A DNA stretch of 64,000 nt. Origin: Pacificibacter maritimus (lineage in GTDB: Bacteria > Pseudomonadota > Alphaproteobacteria > Rhodobacterales > Rhodobacteraceae). Shown in pieces: positions 1 through 9,112 of this stretch. Both the position numbers and the translations under genes were made by a program. The stretch covers positions 1,256,031 to 1,320,030 of the forward strand of contig NZ_RKQK01000001.1 of the NCBI RefSeq assembly GCF_003814915.1, read 5' to 3'. Below the pieces are notes generated by a model. It did not search any database. It was not told the origin of the DNA and saw only the letters and a program-made list of their open reading frames with translations. Numbering within the stretch: the stretch's first letter is position 1; each line of letters begins with the position of its first letter.

Positions 1-1398
1 CAAGGACGCGCCAACGGCCAGCATCGAAAAGATTAAGGTCAACAATCTGATATCAACGAAAGAAAAGGCTTCATCGGCATCGATACAACGCGTGACCAAA
101 ACAACTGCGACAGAAATGACCGATAACATCAAGATCGGCGCCACACCGAATGCCGCGAGAATCACAATAGAAAACATGGCAATCCAAGCAATCGGGCCGT
201 GGGATCGGTTATAGGCGCGCTCGGTCGGCTTTGAGACATCGCCCAAATCCATATCCGCCGCCAAGCGCTGGATGTCTTCGGGCGCGCCTTCGATCAAAAG
301 CGTATCCCCGACCCGCACCACGATGTCATTGATCTTATGGCCTAGGTTTTGGTTGCGGCGATGTACGGCCAAAACATATATGCCATAGCGGCGGCGCAAG
401 CGCATGGAACTGAGCGCACGGCCGACCATCTTACATCCGGGTGTAATCAGGGTTTCAACGGTGCTGGTTTCGACAGCAGAAACTTGATCGACACGTTTGA
501 GTGATTTATCGCGCTGCAAGCTCAGCAATTCGGAAATTTGCGAGCGCAAGACAACGCGATCGCCAACCTCTAGCATCACTGATTTTAGATCGTGACGCAG
601 AGATTTATCGCCGCGGACAACATCAATCAGGCGCACGCCTTCGCGTTTGAAAAGCTGCACAGTCAGCACTTCGCGGCCAATCAAGTTACTATCGGGCGGG
701 ATCACGGATTCGGTGAAAAACTTCATCTTGGATCGCGATCCGTTTAACATATTTGCCAAACTTTCGCGTTCGGGCAAAAGGTGCCGCCCGATGAAATAAA
801 GGTAGATCATCCCCCAAGCGACGATGATAACGCCCAAAAGCGAGACCTCGAAAATCGTGAAAGGCTCCATACCCTGCGCGCGCGCAACACCGTCAACCAG
901 CAGGTTGGTCGAAGTGCCAATCAGGGTCATCGTACCGCCCATAATCGCAGCGTAAGACAAAGGGATCAGCAACTTAGAAGCGGATGTACCCAACTTGGAA
1001 CTGAGTTGAACAAACACAGGGATCATCACGACAACAACGGGAGTATTGGCGACAAAAGCCGACAAGACCACAACAACGGCCAGAAGCATCGCGATAGAGC
1101 GCTGCGGGTGCGTTTCTGCGGATCGTCCTGCAAGCTGCGTGAACCACTCCAGCCCGCCCGTGCGCACCAAAGCCCCCATCACGATAAACATCGCAGCGAT
1201 TGTCCAAGGCGCGGGGTTTGAAAGCACCTCTAGACCTTGTTCATAGGGAAGAATGCCGAAGAAAATCATCAAAGACGCCCCCGTGAGAGCGACAACTTCA
1301 GTCGAAAAAACTTCGCGCACGAACAAAACGAACATGAAGCCCACGACCACCAAAGACAAAATTGCTTGTGTCATCGGGTCAAATTGAAAAATTTCCAT
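1..1398 (-). CDS. SLC13-family permease with two RCK-C (TrkA-C) domains, 3' end cut by the window
   Basis: Inner-membrane transporter of the SLC13/DASS (CitM-like) type, probably a sodium-coupled anion carrier; the substrate cannot be read from sequence. 466 codons are visible before the window ends. The N-terminus begins MEIFQFDPMTQAILSLVVVG and gives several hydrophobic segments, with family-typical stretches such as NPAPWTIAAMFIVMGALV and ANTPVVVVMIPVF. A cytoplasmic middle part holds two TrkA-C-like repeats, around GREVLTVQLFKREGVRLIDV and GRALSSMRLRRRYGIYVLAV, each ending in a GD-x-(V/L)-(V/L) turn. Hydrophobic segments resume at the window edge. The first ATG (1398) is preceded by GAGGTGAC, an acceptable ribosome site. 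Family assignment is firm, transported ion unknown. Confidence 0.85.
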   Translation of the reverse strand, partial: MEIFQFDPMTQAILSLVVVGFMFVLFVREVFSTEVVALTGASLMIFFGILPYEQGLEVLSNPAPWTIAAMFIVMGALVRTGGLEWFTQLAGRSAETHPQRSIAMLLAVVVVLSAFVANTPVVVVMIPVFVQLSSKLGTSASKLLIPLSYAAIMGGTMTLIGTSTNLLVDGVARAQGMEPFTIFEVSLLGVIIVAWGMIYLYFIGRHLLPERESLANMLNGSRSKMKFFTESVIPPDSNLIGREVLTVQLFKREGVRLIDVVRGDKSLRHDLKSVMLEVGDRVVLRSQISELLSLQRDKSLKRVDQVSAVETSTVETLITPGCKMVGRALSSMRLRRRYGIYVLAVHRRNQNLGHKINDIVVRVGDTLLIEGAPEDIQRLAADMDLGDVSKPTERAYNRSHGPIAWIAMFSIVILAAFGVAPILMLSVISVAVVLVTRCIDADEAFSFVDIRLLTLIFSMLAVGASL

Positions 1399-1416
1399 GT
1401 CACCTCAGGGGCTTGT

Positions 1417-1445
1417 TGAACCGCAACCATAATGGACGCGGTTCA
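1417..1445. repeat. 8-bp inverted repeat upstream of the SLC13 permease gene
   Basis: TGAACCGC (1417-1424) and GCGGTTCA (1438-1445) are perfect inverted copies around a 13-nt spacer, 19 nt upstream of the permease start. It could be an operator or a weak transcript hairpin after the phosphoesterase gene. There is no T-tract, so a terminator is less likely. Confidence 0.35.
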
Positions 1446-1532
1446 CTGATCTTCACAAGCGAGAACTGCCCCCGATGCGGGAAAGCACGTCAAAATCTGA
1501 CATCTGTAGCGCAATTATCGAAGCTCTGCCCT

Positions 1533-2345
1533 TTATGGGGCGCTTTGCTCCAAACGGCCACCATGACGAATCTGTTTCACCCGTGTGGCAAGCCCTGTGG
1601 CATCATCCGTCTCGACATAAACGCCACTCAGGGTCGCTTCGCCTTTGGCGGGTTCAAAACGGCCCTTTGACATGCCTGTAATAAAGCGGCGCAAAGGTTC
1701 GGCTTTGTCCATGCCGATCACAGAATTATAATCACCGCACATGCCAGCATCAGTCAGATAGGCTGTCCCTGCGGGCAGGATCTGCGCATCGCCCGTACAA
1801 ACATGCGTATGTGTTCCGACCACCAAAGACGCCTTGCCATCGCAAAAATGCCCCATGGCCATCTTTTCAGAGGTGGCTTCACAATGCACATCAATCAATG
1901 CTGCTTGGATCTGACCGCCCAGTTTGTGACGGGTAAAGACCTCATCAAGGGCGGAAAACGGGTCATCAAAGGCGCGTTTCATAAAGACCTGCCCCAGAAT
2001 TTGCGCCACCAAAATACGACGGCCGCGTGCGTCTTCGAAAATACGAACCCCACGTCCAGGTGCTGTTTTGGCAAAGTTGATCGGGCGAATGATCCGCGTT
2101 TCGTTTTCACAAAACTGCATCATGTCTTTTTGGTCAAAAGCATGATCACCTAGCGTCAAACAATCGACGCCAGCCTCAAGCAAAAGCTTGGCATGATCGC
2201 CAGACAGCCCCATGCCATTGGTGCAGTTTTCACCGTTGACCACAACAAAGTCTAGCTTCCATTCTTTGCGTAAAACAGGAAGCCGTTGGATCACCGCATC
2301 GCGCCCCGCGCGACCGACGATATCGCCGAGAAATAGGATTTTCAT
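1533..2345 (-). CDS. YmdB-like metallophosphoesterase (TIGR00282 family)
   Basis: 270-residue calcineurin-like phosphoesterase of the YmdB/TIGR00282 family, whose characterised members hydrolyse 2',3'-cyclic nucleotides. Metal-binding motifs are visible: MKILFLGDIVGRAGR at the N-terminus (GD-x-(V/I)-G), VVNGENCTNG (NGEN), CLTLGDHAFDQ (GDH) and DVHCEATSEK followed by VVGTHTHVCTGDAQIL (GTHTH). The ATG at 2345 gives the family-typical start; an in-frame GTG at 2351 would add two residues. It lies 51 nt downstream of the 5-formyl-THF cyclo-ligase gene on the same strand, so the two are probably co-transcribed. Family is sure, physiological substrate not. Confidence 0.88.
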   Translation of the reverse strand: MKILFLGDIVGRAGRDAVIQRLPVLRKEWKLDFVVVNGENCTNGMGLSGDHAKLLLEAGVDCLTLGDHAFDQKDMMQFCENETRIIRPINFAKTAPGRGVRIFEDARGRRILVAQILGQVFMKRAFDDPFSALDEVFTRHKLGGQIQAALIDVHCEATSEKMAMGHFCDGKASLVVGTHTHVCTGDAQILPAGTAYLTDAGMCGDYNSVIGMDKAEPLRRFITGMSKGRFEPAKGEATLSGVYVETDDATGLATRVKQIRHGGRLEQSAP

Positions 2346-2396
2346 GCCCACGGCTTACCCGCCATTGACCACAGAATGCAAGACCTGAGGCAAGCG

Positions 2397-2966
2397 CTAA
2401 ACGGTGAAAACTTCGGTTTCGGTCACGATTGCATCCAAAGGCGCATCAAAATGCGACACTGGAAAATCTGACATTTCTTGCCCCGCATAGGCAAAACCGA
2501 CTGCAAAGACATCCTGTGATTTACGCAATTTTGCCAAGGTGCGATCATAAAATCCGCCACCATAGCCTAATCTATGCCCCGCACGATTGAACGCCACCAG
2601 AGGCACGATCACCACATCGGGCGTCACGGGGCTTGAATGCTTGGGCACCGCCGCGCCAAAGGCACCTTCGACCATCTCTGTCTGTGACGTCCAAAGGTCA
2701 AAACGCAAAGGGGCTGCATTGGCTTCAACCACAGGTACAGCCACTGGACCATGTTCTGTTAGGTTTTGCATGCAGGGCAATGGGTTTATTTCCGACCTGA
2801 TCGGCATATAGCCCGCGATAACTTTGCCAAAATATGGGGTCAAAAAATTGGTCAAAAGCACTGTTGCTTGAGCATTTAGTCCTTGATCACGGCCATGCAC
2901 AATTCCGCGCGTTTTCAGCGCCTTTTTGCGCGCAATCGCTTTCAAATCGACACTTATGCCGGCCAT
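2397..2966 (-). CDS. 5-formyltetrahydrofolate cyclo-ligase
   Basis: 189 residues, the usual length for this ATP-dependent enzyme, which converts 5-formyl-THF to 5,10-methenyl-THF in the cytoplasm and so recycles an inhibitory folate. The diagnostic C-terminal ATP/substrate-binding motif is present as RLGYGGGFYDRTLAKL, preceded by VVIVPLVAFNRAGHRLG. The N-terminal basic stretch (RKKALKTRGIV) matches the family's arginine/lysine-rich start. It follows mgtE by 35 nt on the same strand. No 6S RNA, which lies beside this gene in many proteobacteria, can fit in the adjacent short spacers. Confidence 0.92.
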   Translation of the reverse strand: MAGISVDLKAIARKKALKTRGIVHGRDQGLNAQATVLLTNFLTPYFGKVIAGYMPIRSEINPLPCMQNLTEHGPVAVPVVEANAAPLRFDLWTSQTEMVEGAFGAAVPKHSSPVTPDVVIVPLVAFNRAGHRLGYGGGFYDRTLAKLRKSQDVFAVGFAYAGQEMSDFPVSHFDAPLDAIVTETEVFTV

Positions 2967-3001
2967 ACCCTAGACCTTTCCCTCACTTTTAGATCGCAGC
3001 G

Positions 3002-4393
3002 CTATAGCAAGAATACCGCAGCCAAACCGAGGAACGCGAAGAAGCCAACGATATCTGTCACAGTGGTCACGAATGCGCCCGACGCTAAAGCGGGATCGAC
3101 CCCGACACGTTCCAAGATGACGGGCACGCCGATGCCCGCAAGTCCCGCGACAACCAAGTTGACCACCATGGCGACTGCAATGACCAAACCCAAAGCGGGC
3201 GATCCAAACCAGATTAACCCAACGACGCCCATGATCACCGCGAAAATCAATCCGTTGGTTAACCCAACAAGAATTTCACGTCGGATCACGCGCCACACGT
3301 TTGCGCCCGTCAAATCGCGCGTGGCGATCGCACGTACAGCAACTGTCAAAGCCTGCGTGCCTGCGTTGCCCCCCATAGATGCCACGATTGGCATCAAGAC
3401 GGCCAATGCGACAAGGGCTGTAATCGTGGCTTCGAATTGCGCAATCACAAGTGAGGCCAAGATAGCGGTCAAAAGGTTCACGCCCAACCACGGGAGACGC
3501 TGTTTAACCGTTTCGAATACGCGATCGGACAATGTGCCCTCGCCCACACCCGCGAGGCGCAGAATGTCTTCTTCGTGCTCTTCATCCAGCACGTTCATCG
3601 CGTCATCGATGGTGATCACGCCAATCAATCTATCGTCTTGATCCACCACTGGGGCTGAAATCATGTGATATTGGTTAAAGGCATAGGCCACATCGGATTC
3701 ACTTTCTTCCACGTGGAAAGTGCGAAAGCCTGGTTCCAAGAGATCCAATAGTTTTTGATCCCTTGGCGCGCCCAAAATTTTACCCAAAGTGACATGACCG
3801 ATCGGGTGCAGCAAAGGATCTGTGATAACCATATGATAGAAATCATCGGGCAAGGATTCTGTTTCACGCATAAAATCAATGGCTTGACCAACAGTCCAAT
3901 GTTCAGGCCCCATCACGACCTCGCGCTGCATCAAACGGCCCGCAGAAAACTCTGGATAGGACAATGATTGTTCAACAACAACGCGGTCCGCATCCTCAAG
4001 TGAGGCCAAGATCGCTTCTTGTGCGTCTTCTTCCAGATCCTCAATCAGATCGACCACGTCGTCAGATTCGAGATCACGCACCGCTTCGGCCAGATACTCA
4101 GGCCGCATCAAAGCAATCACTTCTTCGCGGATACCATCATCGACCTCTGATAGAATTTCACCATCGAGTTCGCGCCCGTAAAGTTCGATGAAATCACGGC
4201 GATCTGCTGCGCTAACCTGTTCCAAAAGGTCGGCGATATCTGCAGGGTGCAAAGGATCCATCAGATCGATGAGAAGCTGACGATCCTGCCTCTCGACTGC
4301 ATCCAAAATGGCAGAAATTACTTTCTGTGACAGCACATAGCCATCTTCATCTTGCATCTCGATGGGGTCTTCCAGTGTATGATCTTCAACCAT
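3002..4393 (-). CDS. mgtE: Magnesium transporter MgtE
   Basis: 463-residue inner-membrane Mg2+ channel. Domain order is as in the family: acidic helical N-domain (about 1-150, e.g. DLESDDVVDLIEDLEED), a tandem CBS regulatory region (about 150-275, including HMVITDPLLHPIGHVTLGKI and APVVDQDDRLIGVITIDDAM), a connecting helix, then five membrane segments (about 290-463) with the signature MGGNAGTQALTV. The longest open frame starts at 4432, but the ATG at 4393 gives MVEDHTLEDP, the better family start; the 13 upstream residues look like leader. The CBS/N domains are known to close the channel at high internal Mg2+. Confidence 0.93.
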   Translation of the reverse strand: MVEDHTLEDPIEMQDEDGYVLSQKVISAILDAVERQDRQLLIDLMDPLHPADIADLLEQVSAADRRDFIELYGRELDGEILSEVDDGIREEVIALMRPEYLAEAVRDLESDDVVDLIEDLEEDAQEAILASLEDADRVVVEQSLSYPEFSAGRLMQREVVMGPEHWTVGQAIDFMRETESLPDDFYHMVITDPLLHPIGHVTLGKILGAPRDQKLLDLLEPGFRTFHVEESESDVAYAFNQYHMISAPVVDQDDRLIGVITIDDAMNVLDEEHEEDILRLAGVGEGTLSDRVFETVKQRLPWLGVNLLTAILASLVIAQFEATITALVALAVLMPIVASMGGNAGTQALTVAVRAIATRDLTGANVWRVIRREILVGLTNGLIFAVIMGVVGLIWFGSPALGLVIAVAMVVNLVVAGLAGIGVPVILERVGVDPALASGAFVTTVTDIVGFFAFLGLAAVFLL

Positions 4394-4606
4394 GGGATGC
4401 CTGCATAATTTAGAGTGCCTTTGAGCAAACACTACGGCACCATGGCTCAGAGAAACAGGGGCAAGAATGATTAATTTTGTAAAAAATTATACAAGCGCCC
4501 AAGGGCTTAGCATCGCATCGACAGGCTTGATAAACACGTAACATTCAGTTGAAGGTTTACCATGTTTTTCGTTTTTCTCTTTTGTTTTCATGCCTTGTGT
4601 ATGGCC

Positions 4607-5101
4607 CTAGCAAGGATCGCCAAAGACGGTGACATAGAGCGCGCCTTCAGCAATACCGATACCAATGTCAGTAAACCTGCCGTTCAAAATGTTGCGACGG
4701 TGCCCTGCTGAATTCATCCAACCTTGGACGGCGCCTTGCACCGAAGGATAGCCAACTGATAGGTTTTCGGCGATCAAACAGTACGAGTACCCAACGCGTT
4801 TCACACGATCTGTGACTTGGCTTCCATTTTTTCCTGTGTGTGAGAAATATCCATTGGCAGCTTGGTCTTGCGCATGGGCGCGAGCAGCCCGCGTGAGTTG
4901 ACCGTTATAAGTTAAGGGCGAGAGACCCGCTTTGGCGCGCTCCGCATTTATCGCGGCGAGAACTTGGCCCTCGGAAGCCACCGATGTGAATGAGGCAGGG
5001 GTCTGCACGGCTGCGACTGGGGTAAAACCCGCACCGGTTTGCGAACCGCAAGCCGTCAAAGAAATTGCCGAAATCAGCGCCAAGGTTGTACGTTTTAACA
5101 T
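4607..5101 (-). CDS. CAP/SCP-domain lipoprotein
   Basis: 164-residue secreted protein with a CAP (CRISP/antigen 5/PR-1) domain. The N-terminus MLKRTTLALISAISLTACGSQ is a lipoprotein signal with lipobox LTAC, so the mature protein should be lipid-anchored at the new N-terminal Cys. The CAP domain shows INAERAKAGLSPL, ARAHAQDQAANGYFSHTG, a ...LIAENLSVGY element (ENxxxG) and WMNSAGHRRNIL (GHRxN), ending FGDPC. ATG 5101 is chosen over an upstream in-frame ATG at 5125 because it places the signal peptide correctly. Bacterial CAP proteins have no agreed function. Confidence 0.88.
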   Translation of the reverse strand: MLKRTTLALISAISLTACGSQTGAGFTPVAAVQTPASFTSVASEGQVLAAINAERAKAGLSPLTYNGQLTRAARAHAQDQAANGYFSHTGKNGSQVTDRVKRVGYSYCLIAENLSVGYPSVQGAVQGWMNSAGHRRNILNGRFTDIGIGIAEGALYVTVFGDPC

Positions 5102-5136
5102 ATAAACAGTCCCTTTATCACACATCTTTATTTGAA

Positions 5137-6480
5137 TTAAGCCGCCTGTAATCCACGCACAAGTGCAGAATGACGCGTTAAGACGCGCGAGATGTCAAGC
5201 GTGGCAAGCCACCCATTATTGATCACATGTTTTCCTTCGACGAAAAGATGTTTCACTTGGGTTGGCCCCGCCAACAGCAAAGCCGCAGGATCCCACGCAC
5301 CTGCGGATTCGATGTCAGCCACATCCCAAATAGCGATATCAGCCCGCATACCGACAGAAATTTGCCCCAAATCCGTGCGCCCAAGAACCTGCGCACCACC
5401 ACGCGTTGCCATTTCCAAGGCCTCTCGGGCTGTCATAGCCTCAGGTCCATTCATGACACGTTGTAAAAGCATTGCTTGACGCGCCTCAGACATAAGATTG
5501 CTAACATCATTTGACGCCCCGCCATCAGTGCCGAGCCCTACGCATACACCCGCATTTCGCAAGGCTTGTATGGGGGCGATTCCAAGACCAAAGCGGCAAT
5601 CTGAACAGGGCGTATGCGTCATGCGTGTTTGAGTTTCTGCCAAAAGCTCAATGTGGTGTTGGTCAAGTTTCGTCGCCCCAGCCAACCAAACGTCAGCGCC
5701 AGTCCACCCCAAGTCATGCAAACGTTCAATCATATTTTTATGTTTATTTTCAATAGTGTAGGACACATCAAAAGCCGAGCATCCAATAGAGCTGTGCAAC
5801 ATCACCCCTTTGTCACGCGCCACGTCGGCCGTGCGCTGCATCACCTCACTTTCAACATCATGAGGGAAACATGCGCCCAAAGCGATGCGGGTCATTGCGC
5901 CTTCACGTGGGTCGTGAAAAGCATCGATACATTGCGCACTCTGCGTCAAAATATGATCGTGTTGCGTGACAACTGAGTTCGGATTTTGATTTGAGGTGTT
6001 GCCTTGGCTGTGCGTCACATCATGGACGGCATGGAGGCGAAGCCCCACCGATTTTGCCGCCTCAATCGACCCATCTAAACCTGCGCCACTTGGCAATAAA
6101 TGCGGGTGATCGGCCGTCAAAGAGCACCCTGAAAACGCAAGTTCAGCCAGCCCCACCATGGCCGAAACGCAGGCATGTTCGGGTGTGTAGCGTGCCCAAA
6201 TGGGATAAAAATGCCGCAGGCCATCATGTTTTGAAAGGTTTTGTGTCGCAGGCAAGGCCCGCGTCATGGATTGAAACAGATGCGCATGCGTGTTCACCAA
6301 ACCTGGCGTTACCACAGTGCCACGCCCATCGATGATCTGCGCATCGTCATCATAAAGTAAGGTGCCGACCGCTTCGATCACGCCATCACGCACCAAGATA
6401 TCACCACCTTTGATTTCACGGCGTTGATCATCCATCGTGATCAACACGTCAGCGCCGCGAATGATAAAACATGGGTGCAT
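5137..6480 (-). CDS. 8-oxoguanine deaminase-like amidohydrolase
   Basis: 447-residue metal-dependent amidohydrolase of the AtzB/TrzN/8-oxoguanine deaminase group. Metal and substrate motifs are present: VNTHAHLFQSMTRAL (HxH), TADHPHLLP, LHAVHDVTH, the catalytic region HTPCSDCRFGLGIAPI, and LGTDGGASNDVSNL carrying the metal-binding Asp. The SDCRFGLGIAPI segment resembles 8-oxoguanine deaminases, which convert 8-oxoguanine to urate and ammonia; many database entries of this type carry the old label hydroxydechloroatrazine ethylaminohydrolase. Substrate is inference. It sits 35 nt upstream of the CAP lipoprotein gene on the same strand. Confidence 0.78.
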   Translation of the reverse strand: MHPCFIIRGADVLITMDDQRREIKGGDILVRDGVIEAVGTLLYDDDAQIIDGRGTVVTPGLVNTHAHLFQSMTRALPATQNLSKHDGLRHFYPIWARYTPEHACVSAMVGLAELAFSGCSLTADHPHLLPSGAGLDGSIEAAKSVGLRLHAVHDVTHSQGNTSNQNPNSVVTQHDHILTQSAQCIDAFHDPREGAMTRIALGACFPHDVESEVMQRTADVARDKGVMLHSSIGCSAFDVSYTIENKHKNMIERLHDLGWTGADVWLAGATKLDQHHIELLAETQTRMTHTPCSDCRFGLGIAPIQALRNAGVCVGLGTDGGASNDVSNLMSEARQAMLLQRVMNGPEAMTAREALEMATRGGAQVLGRTDLGQISVGMRADIAIWDVADIESAGAWDPAALLLAGPTQVKHLFVEGKHVINNGWLATLDISRVLTRHSALVRGLQAA

Positions 6481-6539
6481 TCAAAGCCCTTTTTGCTTCA
6501 CATAGAACCCATGCCCGATGTGATCAAAAATCGGGCTGC

Positions 6540-7349
6540 CTATGCGTTTTTCAGATGCGCGAGGCATTCATCCAAAAGAGATTTGGATCCCGCAGCCACG
6601 ATGCGCCCGCCGTTTATCGCAGAGTTTCCTTGCCAGTCCGTTACCAGCCCACCAGCGGCTTCGATAACACCAATTGGCCCCAAAATATCATAGGGTTGCA
6701 ATCCTGCTTCGATGACCAAATCCACCTGCCCTGCCGCCAAAAGTGCATAGGCATAGCAATCCATACCAAAGCGCGTAAGCTTACATTTTTTAGAAACGTT
6801 TTCAAAAGCTTGACGATCATTCTCTGTGCCCACTTCAGGGAATGTCGTAAAGATAATGGCATCTTTCAAAGCCACATTTTTGCGAACAGAGAGCTGTTCA
6901 TCCCCATGTGGCCCTGTCAGGGACGCTTGTCCGAAACCGCCAAAAAACCGTTCTCCGATATACGGCTGGTCGATGACACCAAGCTGGACCTGCACCTCAT
7001 CACGGCAGGCGATCAGAACGCCCCATGTTGGGGTGCCCGAAATGAACCCGCGTGTGCCATCAATCGGATCCAATACCCATGTCAATCCACTTGTGCCTGA
7101 TTTGGGGCCAAATTCTTCGCCGTGGATCGCATCATCAGGGCGCATTTCTGAGATGACTTTGCGCATTTCTTGTTCGGCGGCGCGATCTGCCACAGTTACA
7201 GGATCAAACCCAGTTTTGAGCTTGGATTCTGTGGCCAAAGCTGTGCCGCGAAAATAAGCTAGGGTGACAACACGCGCGGCATCAGCTGCGGCATGGGCTG
7301 TTTCAATAAGGCTGGCTTGATCGGCCTTGGAAAGTTGGATCTGTGTCAT
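6540..7349 (-). CDS. hisN: Histidinol-phosphatase, inositol monophosphatase family
   Basis: 269 residues of the inositol-monophosphatase fold. Mg2+-binding motifs are visible: HGEEFGPK (GEE), WVLDPIDGTRGFISGTPTWG (DPxDGT) and the C-terminal LQPYDILGPIGVIEAAGG (D with following G/E). The DPIDGTRGFISG form is typical of HisN-type histidinol-phosphatases, which dephosphorylate L-histidinol phosphate in histidine synthesis, rather than of generic SuhB enzymes, but the two can be hard to separate. The gene stands alone, 59 nt upstream of the amidohydrolase gene on the same strand. Confidence 0.82.
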   Translation of the reverse strand: MTQIQLSKADQASLIETAHAAADAARVVTLAYFRGTALATESKLKTGFDPVTVADRAAEQEMRKVISEMRPDDAIHGEEFGPKSGTSGLTWVLDPIDGTRGFISGTPTWGVLIACRDEVQVQLGVIDQPYIGERFFGGFGQASLTGPHGDEQLSVRKNVALKDAIIFTTFPEVGTENDRQAFENVSKKCKLTRFGMDCYAYALLAAGQVDLVIEAGLQPYDILGPIGVIEAAGGLVTDWQGNSAINGGRIVAAGSKSLLDECLAHLKNA

Positions 7350-7530
7350 GTGTCGCCTGCGCCCCTACCTATCGTGTCATCTCATTGCGGTAATATGTGC
7401 AGCACAAAGCGTCAAGACAGATGAGGTGGCTCTAAACCGCAAAAGTCCTGCACCATATGCGGGCAGGACTTTTGCAGAAAATGGACCACGGCCTAAACCT
7501 TATGTCCACGATATATTCAGTGCCTTGAAC

Positions 7531-7905
7531 TTAGGCGACGTCAGATAAAACACGTGCCAATTCAAATAGACGGCGGCGTTGATTTGCTGGGATTGAATAG
7601 TAAGACCGCACGAGTTCGAGCGCTTCTTTATCGGCAAGAATATCTGCTGGAACAGATGCACCGTTTTCAACCACTTCGGGAGTATCAACTTCGACACCAT
7701 CAAAGAAGAAAGCCACAGGAACCTCTAGCGCTTCGGAAATATCCCACAGACGCGATGCAGAAACACGGTTCATGCCCGTTTCGTACTTTTGAATTTGCTG
7801 GAATTTAATCCCGACTTTTTCAGCGAGCTGCTGTTGGGTCATACCAACCATCCACCGACGATGTCGAATACGCTTTCCTACATGGACATCCACAGGATGC
7901 TTCAT
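7531..7905 (-). CDS. XRE-family helix-turn-helix regulator, PraR-like
   Basis: 124-residue cytoplasmic DNA-binding protein. The HTH_3 domain covers about residues 8-70: VGKRIRHRRWMVGMTQQQLA, then EKVGIKFQQIQKYETGMNRV and SASRLWDISEALEVPVAFFF. This layout (VHVGxRxRxRR, FQQIQKYExGxNRVSASRL, PVxFFFD) matches the alphaproteobacterial PraR-like XRE family. The C-terminal 45 residues are acidic, then helical (ALELVRSYYSIPANQRRRLF). A strong Shine-Dalgarno AAGGAGCC precedes ATG 7905. The upstream spacer holds a palindrome and a direct repeat that may be its own binding sites. The regulon is unknown. Confidence 0.88.
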   Translation of the reverse strand: MKHPVDVHVGKRIRHRRWMVGMTQQQLAEKVGIKFQQIQKYETGMNRVSASRLWDISEALEVPVAFFFDGVEVDTPEVVENGASVPADILADKEALELVRSYYSIPANQRRRLFELARVLSDVA

Positions 7906-8230
7906 AACAACGGCTCCTTACCTAAGCACACAGAGTAACCTATGCGTGTATACCAGACTTCGGCTGATGCGCCTTCTTTCTCAACCTGTCTTTTTGTACA
8001 GGAAACAGAAATTTTCCCTTAGACGCCTGAAAAATAACAGTATTTACAAAAACAAGTCAAAAAATTAATAAAACGACAGACGCGTAAAATCGATTTTGTG
8101 ACTAAACCAAAGAGCGAATAGCAACATTTTTCGCAATTTGCGAATATTCACCATCTCAAAATGACAGCAATTTGCGAATATTACGTAAACAAACACCGTC
8201 AAAAAGCACCATCGATCACTGTGATACGTG
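7906..8230. other. Intergenic region upstream of the XRE regulator gene (325 bp, no gene seen)
   Basis: Spacer between a minus-strand LysR gene (ends 8231) and the XRE gene (starts 7905). It holds an AT-rich tract (about 8030-8060), the palindrome and direct repeat annotated separately, and an 11-bp palindrome ATCACTGTGAT (8215-8225) next to the LysR stop. I see no convincing coding frame or RNA. Confidence 0.6.
8130..8182. promoter_or_regulatory. Candidate XRE operator: 15-bp palindrome plus a 16-bp direct repeat
   Basis: TTCGCAATTTGCGAA (8130-8144) is a perfect palindrome around a central T. The 16-mer GCAATTTGCGAATATT occurs at 8133-8148 and again at 8167-8182, 34 bp apart start to start, a little over three helical turns. 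Both share the core GCAATTTGC. They lie 225-280 bp upstream of the XRE start. Binding by the XRE protein itself is an inference from position and symmetry. Confidence 0.5.
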
Positions 8231-9112
8231 CTATTGAGCAGCTAAACCTCGTGTCGCAACGCGCATGGTATAAGAGTTGCGCAGTAAGTCGCGCAGGACC
8301 TGAAAGGCCTCTCCACGCGCAACATCTGCACTGTAGAGGTTTATCTTTTTGGTCTGCAGTTCTGGCAAAGCTCCGCCGTGCTGAATCGGCTCGGATTGAG
8401 GCGGCGTCGAGCCAATAAGCATCGCGTGTACAGCCAAATCGGCTGAAACAGAGGCTTCGATTGTGCGCGATTGATCGCTTTCGATTGCCATCTGCCAAGG
8501 AATGCCGCCATCATCCAAAGCCTTTTGCACCCCTTTACGGAACAGGCATTTGTGTTCAAAAGCCAAACGCAAGGGGCGTTGACGCCAAGCTGTGCCATTG
8601 ATCGCGCCAACCCAAACCAGCGGCAACTCAACAAGGGTCTGACCGCCTGCGTCTAGATCGTCTTCAGTGGTTAGGATTAAATCAGCCTCGCCACGTGCCA
8701 GCATTTCTTTCAAACGCGTCGTATAGGACGAGACCAAATTCACCCGCATCCTTGGGAAAGCATGATTGAACTGCTGCAACACCTGCGGGATCGACGGGTA
8801 TATAATGTCGTGGGGCACGCCCAAAACGATTTCGCCCTCGAACTCAAGCGCCGTCAAACGCCCGAACACTTCGTCGTTTAGGTCCAACATGCGCCGCGCG
8901 TATGACAGCAATTGTTCGCCATTTGCAGTGAGTGAAATCGTGCGCGCCGATCGGTCGAGCAGCTTTAGATCAAGGCTTTCCTCTAAACGTTTAAGCTGCA
9001 TCGAGACTGCTGATTGCGTCAGATTCAAGAACCCAGCGGCACGGGTAACACCGCCACAATCAGCAACTGCAACAAAAGACCTAAGGGCCGTCATATCTAG
9101 GTTACGCGCCAT
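8231..9112 (-). CDS. LysR-family transcriptional regulator
   Basis: 293-residue LTTR. The N-terminal winged HTH is clear: MARNLDMTALRSFVAVADCG, TRAAGFLNLTQSAVSMQLKR, LEESLDLKLLDRSARTISLT. An effector-binding domain follows (from about residue 90: FEGEIVLGVPHDI, with EADLILTTEDD). ATG 9112 is preceded by CGGAGTG at good spacing and is preferred over the in-frame upstream start at 9145. The downstream gene on the same strand is the XRE regulator, more than 300 bp away; the divergent neighbour is the DUF1127 gene. The effector is unknown. Confidence 0.87.
   Translation of the reverse strand: MARNLDMTALRSFVAVADCGGVTRAAGFLNLTQSAVSMQLKRLEESLDLKLLDRSARTISLTANGEQLLSYARRMLDLNDEVFGRLTALEFEGEIVLGVPHDIIYPSIPQVLQQFNHAFPRMRVNLVSSYTTRLKEMLARGEADLILTTEDDLDAGGQTLVELPLVWVGAINGTAWRQRPLRLAFEHKCLFRKGVQKALDDGGIPWQMAIESDQSRTIEASVSADLAVHAMLIGSTPPQSEPIQHGGALPELQTKKINLYSADVARGEAFQVLRDLLRNSYTMRVATRGLAAQ

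Noticed and set aside
2352-3001. Possible 6S RNA beside the 5-formyl-THF cyclo-ligase gene
   Set aside because: Both spacers around the gene are under 55 nt, too short for 6S RNA.
2883-3641. 252-codon plus-strand frame
   Set aside because: Antisense to mgtE, with Thr/Ala/Lys-rich composition expected from the complement of a real gene; no family features.
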